From NCBI RefSeq assembly GCF_000741285.1, contig NZ_JGZE01000026.1, forward strand, positions 24,876 to 88,875: a DNA stretch of 64,000 nt. The letters run 5' to 3'. This document shows positions 33,594-41,124 of this stretch, piece by piece. Origin of the DNA: Bifidobacterium mongoliense DSM 21395. Lineage in GTDB: Bacteria > Actinomycetota > Actinomycetes > Actinomycetales > Bifidobacteriaceae. A program made the translations under genes and the position numbers. Below the pieces are notes generated by a model. That model saw only the letters and a list, made by a program, of their open reading frames with translations. It searched no databases and had not been told where the DNA came from. Positions within the stretch are counted from its first letter, which is position 1. Every line of letters starts with the position of its first letter.

Positions 33594-34601
33594 ATGGAGA
33601 CGAAGACCACCACAAGCGATGCGACGGAGCGCGGCGTGACCGCAGCCGATATGACGGAGCCCGATGACGCGGCACGGCGGGTCGGACAATCCGCGGAGTC
33701 ACCCGTGGAGCAGGGGGCGGCGGGAGACCCGTCATCCGAAGCCGCCTCGCACGGGGCGGCGGATGTCGCGAAACCTACGGACGGCACCGCTGCGACGGCT
33801 GACGCGCTTGCGACGGCTGACACGGCTACACCGGACGGCACCGCTGCGGCGGCTGACACGGCTACACCGGACGGAACGGCTGCGACGGCTGACGCGAGTC
33901 CTACGGACGGCACGGATGACGCGGTTGACCCGGATGCCCCAGTTGACCCAGTTGACCAAGATGGCACCAGAGCCGTCGGTTCCTCGGCGGATGCGGCATC
34001 GGATCGCCAGCCGGACTTCGAGCCGCTGACCGACACCTACGAGCGGCTCAGGCATTCCACCGACAGCGCCGAGCTCAGTGGCTACGCGCGTGCCCCGCTA
34101 CCCGACCGGTCGAATCAGGCCGCCTTCTCGCGCGCCACGGCATTGCTTGAGGCCGTAGCCGGCAATGCCCATACGCCGGTGGAGGATCGTGTCTTTCTCG
34201 CCACCACCATGCCGTTCCCCAATATCCTCGTCAAGCTGTCCGCGGATCCCGAGGCCGAGGTTCGGCGCGCGGTCGCGGCCAATGAGGACGACAAGAACTG
34301 GCTGGTGGGTCGGCTGACCAAGGATCGCGACGGGGAGGTGCGCGACACCGCATTGCGCAACCCCCGCTCCTCATGGAAGATGCGTCTCGAAGGGGCGCAG
34401 GATCCTGAGGTCGGTCCGCCGACCCTCGATGCGCTCGCCGATCTCGGTGTGCGGACGGAACCGGGTGCACCCGCCGTGCTGTCGTCGATGGTCCGCCGCG
34501 CCGTGGCGTTGAACCCCGGATGCCCGCGGGAGACCTTGGAACGGCTGGCCCGGGACGGCTCGGATCAGGTCGCGAGGGCGGCACGGGCGAGATTGCGCTG
34601 A
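33594..34601 (+). CDS. variant leucine-rich/HEAT-like repeat protein with Ala/Asp-rich N terminus
   Basis: 335 aa, unnamed. The first 150 residues are disordered and repetitive: near-identical 33-bp units encode TPDGTAA-ADTA peptides (about 33775-33910). The C-terminal half is an alpha-helical repeat region with successive modules such as VEDRVFLATTMPFPNILVKLSADP, EVRRAVAANEDDKNWLVGRL and VRRAVALNPGCPRETLERLA, like variant leucine-rich repeats. It probably mediates binding. ATG 33594 is chosen because TAGGCT lies seven bases upstream (leaderless pattern); ATG 33573 is in frame. No Shine-Dalgarno sequence is evident. Confidence 0.78.
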   Translation: METKTTTSDATERGVTAADMTEPDDAARRVGQSAESPVEQGAAGDPSSEAASHGAADVAKPTDGTAATADALATADTATPDGTAAAADTATPDGTAATADASPTDGTDDAVDPDAPVDPVDQDGTRAVGSSADAASDRQPDFEPLTDTYERLRHSTDSAELSGYARAPLPDRSNQAAFSRATALLEAVAGNAHTPVEDRVFLATTMPFPNILVKLSADPEAEVRRAVAANEDDKNWLVGRLTKDRDGEVRDTALRNPRSSWKMRLEGAQDPEVGPPTLDALADLGVRTEPGAPAVLSSMVRRAVALNPGCPRETLERLARDGSDQVARAARARLR

Positions 34602-34652
34602 CATTCCCCTCATATCCCGATGGGAATGGCGGAATTCCGTCATGCGAGGGAT

Positions 34653-34658
34653 TATACT
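34653..34658 (+). promoter_or_regulatory. -10 box of a likely leaderless malQ transcript
   Basis: TATACT, six bases before ATG 34665. The best -10 match of the leaderless group in this window; no clear -35. Confidence 0.5.
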
Positions 34659-34664
34659 GGGAGC

Positions 34665-36839
34665 ATGACACAGAGAGTTGAAACGCCGCAGCGTCTCGCA
34701 CGGCCGCTGATTCGGCTGGCCCGGGCCATGGGCATCGCCACCAGCTATATCGGTCAGACGGATGATTACCACGAAATCAATGATGATGTCATCGTGGCGG
34801 TACTCGGAGCACTGGGTGTCGACGCTTCCGACGACGAGTCGGCGAGCCGGTCCCTGCATGACGTTCTGGATACCAGACGCCGTCGTCTGGTCGCACCGAC
34901 CGTGCTGCACACCGTGGGCGTTCGCGATCGGGTGCGCATCGATACCGCCATTCTCGAAGCGCCCTCGGCGAGCGTCACATTGGAGGATGGGAGCGCCTAC
35001 GAGGGTGCGTTACTCGTGGAACCGGCGGAGCATCCCGAAGTGCGTGCCATCGACGGGACGTTCATAGCCAACGCCGATGTGGTGTTGCCAGCGGATCTGC
35101 CCATGGGCTACCACACATTGCACGTTCAGGTGGGGGAGCGCAGCCAGGATGCGGTGCTCGTCAGCGCACCGGACACCGTAGAGGAGCCGGAAGGCATGAA
35201 GGACCGCCAGCTGTGGGGCTGGATGGCGCAGTTGTATTCGATTCGTTCGGCCTCTTCGTGGGGCGTGGGCGATTTCGAGGACCTCAAGACGTTGCTCATC
35301 GGCGCCAAACACCGCACCGGTGCCGATTTCGTCCTCATCAACCCGGTGCACGCCAGCGAGCCGGTCAGCCCGTTGACCCCGTCACCGTATCTGCCGGTGT
35401 CCCGGCGTTTCGTGAACTTCACCTATATCCGCCCCGAAAGCATCGACGAATACGGCACGCTCGACGACGCGAGCCGTGCGCAGGTCGACGAGTTGCATGA
35501 TCAGGCCGAGCCGCTCAACGGCGACGCCCAGCTCATCGATCGCGACGCGATGTGGCGTGTGAAGATGCGGGCCCTGTGGCTGATCTTCAAAGCCGGTCGT
35601 GACGATGCTCGCCAGGCCGTCTTCGAACGGTTCAAGCAGGATGCGGGAGCCGACCTCGATGCCTTTGCCAGCTGGTGCCTGTGCTACGACAAATGGGGCG
35701 CTCCCACCGATGACGCCAACGGATGGCAGAACGCTTTGGGGGCTGACTCCGAGGCGATCGCCTCCCTGCGCGCCCAATTCCCTGACACCTTCGATTTCTA
35801 CCGATGGCTCGAATGGGTGGCCACCGACCAACTGAGATCGGCCCAGCAGGCCGCGCGTCGTGCGGGCATGGTGCTGGGTGTGATGTCGGATATGGCGGTC
35901 GGGGTGCACCCTCGAGGTGCCGACGTCTGGGGGCATCCGGATGGGTACGTGCACGGCGTCACGGTCGGCGCGCCGCCCGATTACTTCAACCAGCAGGGGC
36001 AGGATTGGAGCCAGCCACCCATGAATCCGGTCGAGCTGGCGAACAGCGGGTACCGCATCTACCGCGACATGGTGCACGGCATGTTCTCCCAGGCGGGGGC
36101 CGTGCGCATCGACCACATCCTCGGCCTGTTCAGACTCTGGTGGATTCCGCAGGGCAAGGCGCCCACGGAAGGCACGTATGTGCACTATGATGCCGGTCTC
36201 ATGCTGGGCATCCTGTGCATTGAGGCGCGCCGAGCCCACGGGATCGTCGTCGGGGAGGATCTCGGCGTTGTCCCCAAAAGCGTCGAGGAGGCACTGGAGC
36301 AGCACCGCATCCTCGGATGCGCGGTCGAGTGGTTCGAACAACGTGACGGCGTCTTCCTCGATCCGCACACGTGGCGAACGAACGCCCTCGCCTCGGTCAA
36401 TACCCATGACCTGCCGCCGGCAGCCGGCTATCTCGCTTATGAGCAGGTGAAGATCCGTGAGCAGTTGCAGTTGCTCACGATGCCTGCCGAGGAGTTCCGG
36501 GCGTCCGCGGTGCGGGAGCACAACGCCATGTTGCAGATGCTCATCGAACGGGGATTCCTGGAGCCTTCGATGGTCGAGGACGAATCGGCGCACATACAGC
36601 AGATCGTCGAGGCCCTCTACCGTGTCCTCAAAGCCGCGCCGAGCCGTCTGCTTGCCGCCTCCATCGTCGATGCCGTCGGCGAGACCCGGGCGCAGAACCA
36701 GCCGGGCACGAACAACGAATACCCCAATTGGCGCATTCCGTTGGCCGATGCCGACGGCAAGGTGGTGCCCTTGGAGCAGCTCTACGACAATGCGCGGCTC
36801 AAGTCGCTGGCGGCGATCATGAACGCCCCGAAACGCTGA
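34665..36839 (+). CDS. malQ: 4-alpha-glucanotransferase (amylomaltase)
   Basis: GH77 disproportionating enzyme that shuffles maltodextrin chains in the cytoplasm. 724 aa with the usual N-terminal extension of the actinobacterial/enterobacterial type. Catalytic segments: nucleophile Asp in VRIDHILGLFRLWW, acid/base Glu in VVGEDLGVVP and the transition-state Asp in SVNTHDLPP; NYPNW-like NEYPNWRIPL closes the domain. ATG 34665 follows TATACT with six bases between. Together with glgX nearby it serves glycogen/maltodextrin use, though the two are not in one operon. Confidence 0.94.
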   Translation: MTQRVETPQRLARPLIRLARAMGIATSYIGQTDDYHEINDDVIVAVLGALGVDASDDESASRSLHDVLDTRRRRLVAPTVLHTVGVRDRVRIDTAILEAPSASVTLEDGSAYEGALLVEPAEHPEVRAIDGTFIANADVVLPADLPMGYHTLHVQVGERSQDAVLVSAPDTVEEPEGMKDRQLWGWMAQLYSIRSASSWGVGDFEDLKTLLIGAKHRTGADFVLINPVHASEPVSPLTPSPYLPVSRRFVNFTYIRPESIDEYGTLDDASRAQVDELHDQAEPLNGDAQLIDRDAMWRVKMRALWLIFKAGRDDARQAVFERFKQDAGADLDAFASWCLCYDKWGAPTDDANGWQNALGADSEAIASLRAQFPDTFDFYRWLEWVATDQLRSAQQAARRAGMVLGVMSDMAVGVHPRGADVWGHPDGYVHGVTVGAPPDYFNQQGQDWSQPPMNPVELANSGYRIYRDMVHGMFSQAGAVRIDHILGLFRLWWIPQGKAPTEGTYVHYDAGLMLGILCIEARRAHGIVVGEDLGVVPKSVEEALEQHRILGCAVEWFEQRDGVFLDPHTWRTNALASVNTHDLPPAAGYLAYEQVKIREQLQLLTMPAEEFRASAVREHNAMLQMLIERGFLEPSMVEDESAHIQQIVEALYRVLKAAPSRLLAASIVDAVGETRAQNQPGTNNEYPNWRIPLADADGKVVPLEQLYDNARLKSLAAIMNAPKR

Positions 36840-36907
36840 TATGAAGTGTCGCCACGGGCGGAGGGCATGCATTTCCTCACGTTTTGTGCATACTCCTGCG
36901 CGGCGTG

Positions 36908-36936
36908 TTGCGGGAAGTCAGGACAGGCGATACACT
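36908..36936 (+). promoter_or_regulatory. rplM-rpsI promoter
   Basis: TTGCGG (36908-36913), 17-base spacer, TACACT (36931-36936). It leaves a leader of about 150 bases before rplM with a small CGCGC/GCGCG hairpin, so leader control is possible. Confidence 0.65.
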
Positions 36937-37091
36937 TAAGGATTGTTGTGTTTCCCTCAGGGGTCCTTCAAAGCGCTATCCCACTCGCCATCGAGGACTT
37001 TAAGGGAGCCCACGGATAATGAGACTGAATGCGTCGCGCCTTTCGCGCGGGGTGTGAGGTCCGGAACACAATAGCTAGAAAAGGTACACTC

Positions 37092-37541
37092 GTGAAAACT
37101 TTCACACCGAAGCCAGCTGACCTGACTCACGACTGGTATATCATCGACGCCACCAACGTGGTGCTCGGACGTCTTGCCACGCAGGCGGCCGTCCTGCTGC
37201 GCGGCAAGAACAAGGCGACCTATGCGCCGCACGCCGATTCGGGCAACCACGTCATCATCATCAACGCCGCGAAGATCGCCCTGACCGGCAACAAGACCGG
37301 GAAGCTGCTCTACACGCATTCCGGGCGCCCCGGCGGCCTGCGTGGCGACAGCTACGCCGATCTGCTCAAGCGCAACCCCGACCGCATCGTCCTGAGTGCC
37401 GTCAAGGGCATGCTGCCCAAGAACCGTCTGTCCAAGGTTCAGCTGGATCGCCTGCACATCTTCGCCGGCGCCGAGCATACGCACACCCCGCAGAAGCCCC
37501 AGGTCTTTGAGATCGACCAGGTCTCGCAACAGGTTAAGTGA
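37092..37541 (+). CDS. rplM: 50S ribosomal protein L13
   Basis: Early-assembly protein of the large subunit, 149 aa. [43 protein letters not shown] and [26 protein letters not shown] segments are characteristic. GTG 37092 is used ([15 protein letters not shown]); AAAAGG lies eight bases before. ATG 37029 would add residues foreign to L13. rpsI follows after 20 bp, the universal pair. Confidence 0.96.
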   Translation: MKTFTPKPADLTHDWYIIDATNVVLGRLATQAAVLLRGKNKATYAPHADSGNHVIIINAAKIALTGNKTGKLLYTHSGRPGGLRGDSYADLLKRNPDRIVLSAVKGMLPKNRLSKVQLDRLHIFAGAEHTHTPQKPQVFEIDQVSQQVK

Positions 37542-37561
37542 ACCGAAGGAGATAAAGAAAC

Positions 37562-38053
37562 ATGGCTGAGAATACCGAAAACTCCACGGTTCAGGAAACC
37601 GAAGAGGAGCTCACCGAGTACAGCACCGAGACCAATGCCGGAGCCGGCACTGGCACCTCCGCCATCGAGGCGGGCTACGGCACCGGTCGCCGTAAGGAAG
37701 CGGTTGCACGCGTGCGGCTGATCCCCGGCACCGGCAAGTGGACGGTGAACGGTCATACTCTCGAGGAGTATTTCCCGTCCCGTCTGCAGCAGCGTGAGGT
37801 CAACTCCCCGATCGTGCTGCTCAAGCTCGAAGACAAGTTCGATTCCATCGTCCTCGTTGAGGGCGGCGGCACCACCGGTCAGGCCGGCGCCATCCGTTTG
37901 GGTGTGGCCCGTGCCCTCAATGCCATCGATCGTGACGCGAACCGCGCCACGTTGAAGAAGGCTGGATTCCTGACGCGTGATGCCCGTGCGGTGGAACGCA
38001 AGAAGGCCGGTCTGCACAAGGCCCGTCGCGCTCCGCAGTTCTCGAAGCGTTAA
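37562..38053 (+). CDS. rpsI: 30S ribosomal protein S9
   Basis: 163 aa. The conserved domain begins [20 protein letters not shown] and ends with the tRNA-contacting tail APQFSKR. About 35 acidic, Thr/Glu-rich residues precede it, an extension shared by several actinobacteria and not needed for the core fold. AAGGAGATAAAG precedes ATG 37562. Last gene of the rplM-rpsI unit, followed by a very strong stem-loop. Confidence 0.96.
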   Translation: MAENTENSTVQETEEELTEYSTETNAGAGTGTSAIEAGYGTGRRKEAVARVRLIPGTGKWTVNGHTLEEYFPSRLQQREVNSPIVLLKLEDKFDSIVLVEGGGTTGQAGAIRLGVARALNAIDRDANRATLKKAGFLTRDARAVERKKAGLHKARRAPQFSKR

Positions 38054-38072
38054 CGATACCTTCGGTTCGTCC

Positions 38073-38111
38073 CTTGGGGCGGCCCGCACAGTGTGCGGGC
38101 CGCGCCCCAAG
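38073..38111 (+). terminator. strong GC-rich stem-loop after rpsI
   Basis: GGCCCGCAC (38081-38089) pairs with GTGCGGGCC (38093-38101); an outer CTTGGGGC/GCCCCAAG segment extends it past a two-base bulge. It lies between convergent rpsI and glgX and may serve both. Confidence 0.75.
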
Positions 38112-38295
38112 TCGTTGTTCCGGTGGTTGTGCTGCTGGTCGTGGTTGCGCGGCTGGGGAGTGGACGGCGAAGAATCGTATCAACGGTGATGCCACCAGTG
38201 TGACGCTAACGTTCGGGCCGTGCCTGGCCCACGAGTCCGTTCCGGGGACTTCCGGATCATGGTTCCGTGGCCGGATATGATCCGGGAGTAGGTGT

Positions 38296-40746
38296 CTAGA
38301 CTTCCTGCTGGAACAGGGAGATGCTCATCGAGGGTATCGACCAGAGATTCGACGGGGCGGGGGATTCGGTTCCCGCGTCCCCTGCCGGCGCATGGTCGGA
38401 CGGCGCATGGTCGGACGATCCGCGGTCGGCCCATGTATGGTCACCCAAGGTATGGTTGTCGATCACGCCGTCCAGTGTCGAGCCTCTGACGGGGCCTCGG
38501 CCGGAATCCGTCGCGGGGATGTCGGCCACGCGACGTGGCTCCTCTCCCAGCGTCTGCGTCGAGTTCCAGACGCAGTGCCAGGTGGCGTCACTGGGCAGAT
38601 GGAAGTCCCGTGCCGATCTGGAGGCGTTGATCACCACGAGCACATCGCCTTCGGTGGTCGAGGTCAGGCGCATGGTGAAGCTTTGTTTGGCGTGATCGCG
38701 CCAATCGCGCTCCATGGGGGTGGTGCCGTCCGCCAGCTGCCATTGGACCCTGCTGGATTGCTTCAGCAGTCCCAGCTGGGTCAAGCGGGTGAAGAATTCC
38801 TCGTGATGATACAGGTCGAGGGATTTGCGGATGGTGATCAGCTGCGATACGGCGGTCGCGAAACGACCCCGCCTGCCGTCGACGCCCTCTCGCATCCATG
38901 ACCAGTCGAGCCAACTGATGTCATTGTCCTGGGCATAGGCGTTGTTGTTGCCCATCTGGGTATTGCAGAACTCGTCGCCGGCCCGCAGCATGGGGGTCCC
39001 CAATGCCATGAGCAATGTGCCGATCATGTTGAGTCCGGTCCGTTCTCGACGGTCGAGGATCCTGGGATTGATGCTGGGGCCTTCGACGCCGAAGTTCCAT
39101 GAATGGTTCGACCGGTCGCCGTCCCGGTTCTGTTCCCCGTTGGCCTCATTGTGCCGGTCGTTGTAGCTGGTCAGGTCGTGCAGGGTGAAGCCGTCGTGGC
39201 TGGTGACGTAATTCACCGAAGCGGTGGCCCCTCGGCCGGGTTCCGTGGCGTAGAGGTCGGCCGATCCGCACAGTCTGGTCGCGATGTCCTGCATGCCGAT
39301 GGAAGGCCGGCCCTTCGTCGGTTTCGCGCCGTCGATCCAGAAGGTGCGGGTGTGGTTGCGGAACCGGTCGTTCCATTCGCTGAAAGGGACGCCGAACTGG
39401 CCGGTTCTCCAGCCGCCTTCCCCGAGGTCCCAGGGTTCCATGATGAGTTTGAGGTTGCCGAGGAGCAGATCGCTGCGCAGGGCGTACAGGAAGGGGTGCC
39501 TGTGGGTGAACGCGCCGTCGAGACGGGCCAATGAGGCCGCCAGATCGAAGCGGAATCCGTCGATGCCGATGCGTTTGGCCCAGTAGCGCAACGAGTCGAT
39601 GGCGAAGGTGACCACGTGCGTGTTGGTGAAGTCCAGGGTGTTGCCGCACCCCGTGGTGTCCTCGAGGGTGCCGGGGTGTTCCGGGTCGCGCCGGTAATAG
39701 GACAGGTCGTCCAAACCACGCCAACAGACCGTGGGCCCGTCGGCTCCGCCCTCGCATGTGTGGTTGTACACGACGTCCATGATCACTTCGAAGCCCGCCG
39801 AGTGCAGGGCGTGGACCATGGCGATGACCTCTTCGCGTACCGCTGCGGGGCCGCGTCGTTGCGCTTCCGCCGTGGCATAGGAGGGTTCCGGGGCGAAATA
39901 GCCGAGCGTCGAATACCCCCAGTAGTTGGTCAGCCCGCGCTGGGTCAGCGACGCCTCGCTCTGCTTGGCTTGGATGGGCAGCAGTTCGATGGAGGTCACG
40001 CCGAGTCGCTGCAGATACGTCAATGTCTGGGGGTGGGCCAGCCCGGCGTAGGTGCCGCGCAACCGCTCGGGGAGCCACGGGGCCTTGGCGGTGAAGCCCT
40101 TGACGTGCAGTTCGTAGATCACCGTTTTGCTCCATGACACATGGGGGTGTATGGGCTCGTTGTCGTGCTTGGTGGCGTCCCGGTCGTCGATGGCCACGGA
40201 CAGGGGGGCCGAGCCGAGGGAATCCAGCATGCTCATCGGCCCGTTCGGCGAGCCTTCGATCATCCCGTCGGTCATGGAGCACTGATACGAATACGCCGCA
40301 GGGGTCAGTGCACTGTGGCCCTCGATGCCCTTGCCATAGGGGTCAAGCAGCACTTTGAACGGGTTGAATCGCACGCCGTGTGCGGGGTCCCAGGTGCCGT
40401 CGGCACGGTAGGCGTAGCGCATGCCGTCCCAGGCCTTGGGCAGATGGACGTACCACAGGCCATAGTTGGGGCCGCTCATGCGCAGCAGCGTCTCGCGCAG
40501 ATGCAGAGACGGAATGACCCGGGTGGTGGTCGGGTACTGCCGCATCGCGGTCAGCAGGGCATCGGGGCCGTCGTCGACCGGGGGAGTTGCCTCGCTGTAG
40601 AACGACGTGGGCTGATCCTCCGGTTCGTATACGCAGAACCAGAGTTGGTCCGCGGTCTCGGACCGGACCACGGCGTCGGCGCCGCCGTCCTCGGTGAAAT
40701 ACAGGCCCGGGCGGGTGGCATAACGGTGTGGGGACGGATTGCGCAT
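38296..40746 (-). CDS. glgX: glycogen debranching enzyme GlgX (isoamylase type)
   Basis: 816-aa GH13 enzyme that removes alpha-1,6 branches from glycogen or limit dextrins. N-terminal CBM48-like domain, then the barrel: VIYELHVKGFT, VIMDVVYNHT, the nucleophile in IDGFRFDLA, the acid/base in LIMEPWDLG and the stabiliser in VTSHDGFTLHDL. The C-terminal part has a His/Asp/Ala-rich insertion with short repeats (DHAPSDHAPAGD), unusual for the family. ATG 40746 has TACACT seven bases upstream and no Shine-Dalgarno sequence. Divergent from adhE; convergent with rpsI. Confidence 0.92.
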   Translation of the reverse strand: MRNPSPHRYATRPGLYFTEDGGADAVVRSETADQLWFCVYEPEDQPTSFYSEATPPVDDGPDALLTAMRQYPTTTRVIPSLHLRETLLRMSGPNYGLWYVHLPKAWDGMRYAYRADGTWDPAHGVRFNPFKVLLDPYGKGIEGHSALTPAAYSYQCSMTDGMIEGSPNGPMSMLDSLGSAPLSVAIDDRDATKHDNEPIHPHVSWSKTVIYELHVKGFTAKAPWLPERLRGTYAGLAHPQTLTYLQRLGVTSIELLPIQAKQSEASLTQRGLTNYWGYSTLGYFAPEPSYATAEAQRRGPAAVREEVIAMVHALHSAGFEVIMDVVYNHTCEGGADGPTVCWRGLDDLSYYRRDPEHPGTLEDTTGCGNTLDFTNTHVVTFAIDSLRYWAKRIGIDGFRFDLAASLARLDGAFTHRHPFLYALRSDLLLGNLKLIMEPWDLGEGGWRTGQFGVPFSEWNDRFRNHTRTFWIDGAKPTKGRPSIGMQDIATRLCGSADLYATEPGRGATASVNYVTSHDGFTLHDLTSYNDRHNEANGEQNRDGDRSNHSWNFGVEGPSINPRILDRRERTGLNMIGTLLMALGTPMLRAGDEFCNTQMGNNNAYAQDNDISWLDWSWMREGVDGRRGRFATAVSQLITIRKSLDLYHHEEFFTRLTQLGLLKQSSRVQWQLADGTTPMERDWRDHAKQSFTMRLTSTTEGDVLVVINASRSARDFHLPSDATWHCVWNSTQTLGEEPRRVADIPATDSGRGPVRGSTLDGVIDNHTLGDHTWADRGSSDHAPSDHAPAGDAGTESPAPSNLWSIPSMSISLFQQEV

Positions 40747-40753
40747 AGTGTTC

Positions 40754-40759
40754 AGTGTA
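40754..40759 (-). promoter_or_regulatory. -10 box of a likely leaderless glgX transcript
   Basis: TACACT on the minus strand, seven bases before ATG 40746. Confidence 0.45.
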
Positions 40760-41095
40760 GACGCCGAGAGTTGCCCGGCAGCGGTCTCGATAACCGAATT
40801 CGACGGACGGAATGGATTGCGTGAGCGTTCACATCAGGGTGATAGATGTGCGGATGTTCACTTAAAACAACAATAACTACCAGAAATGAGGTGTATCGAA
40901 CATATAAACACCCGTTGTCGCACAACAATCGCATATGAGACCCGCGTCTGCACTCATGAAACGCTCAACATCGGGCACTGCGCGCTGCGTACGTACCGTT
41001 CGCTATCTTGTGACTTGTATCACACTTGGCGCGATGAAGCCGTTGTTCGGCAATGACCCACCGTGCCGTCGGCAATGCGAAACGAGGAGGGTATT
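40760..41095 (+). other. glgX-adhE divergent control region
   Basis: About 340 bp, notably AT-richer than its surroundings around 40860-40930, with no gene. It contains an inverted repeat CACATC-N9-GATGTG (40830-40850) and the Rex-like palindrome at 41008-41025. It presumably holds the adhE promoter. Confidence 0.55.
41008..41025 (+). promoter_or_regulatory. candidate Rex (redox) operator upstream of adhE
   Basis: TTGTGA-N6-TCACAC differs from the Rex consensus TTGTGA-N6-TCACAA by one base and is also CRP-like. Rex senses NADH/NAD and commonly represses adhE; the site ends 70 bp before the GTG with the good ribosome-binding site. Confidence 0.6.
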
Positions 41096-41124
41096 GTGAC
41101 CGAGGCGAAGAATCAGGCGCCGAG

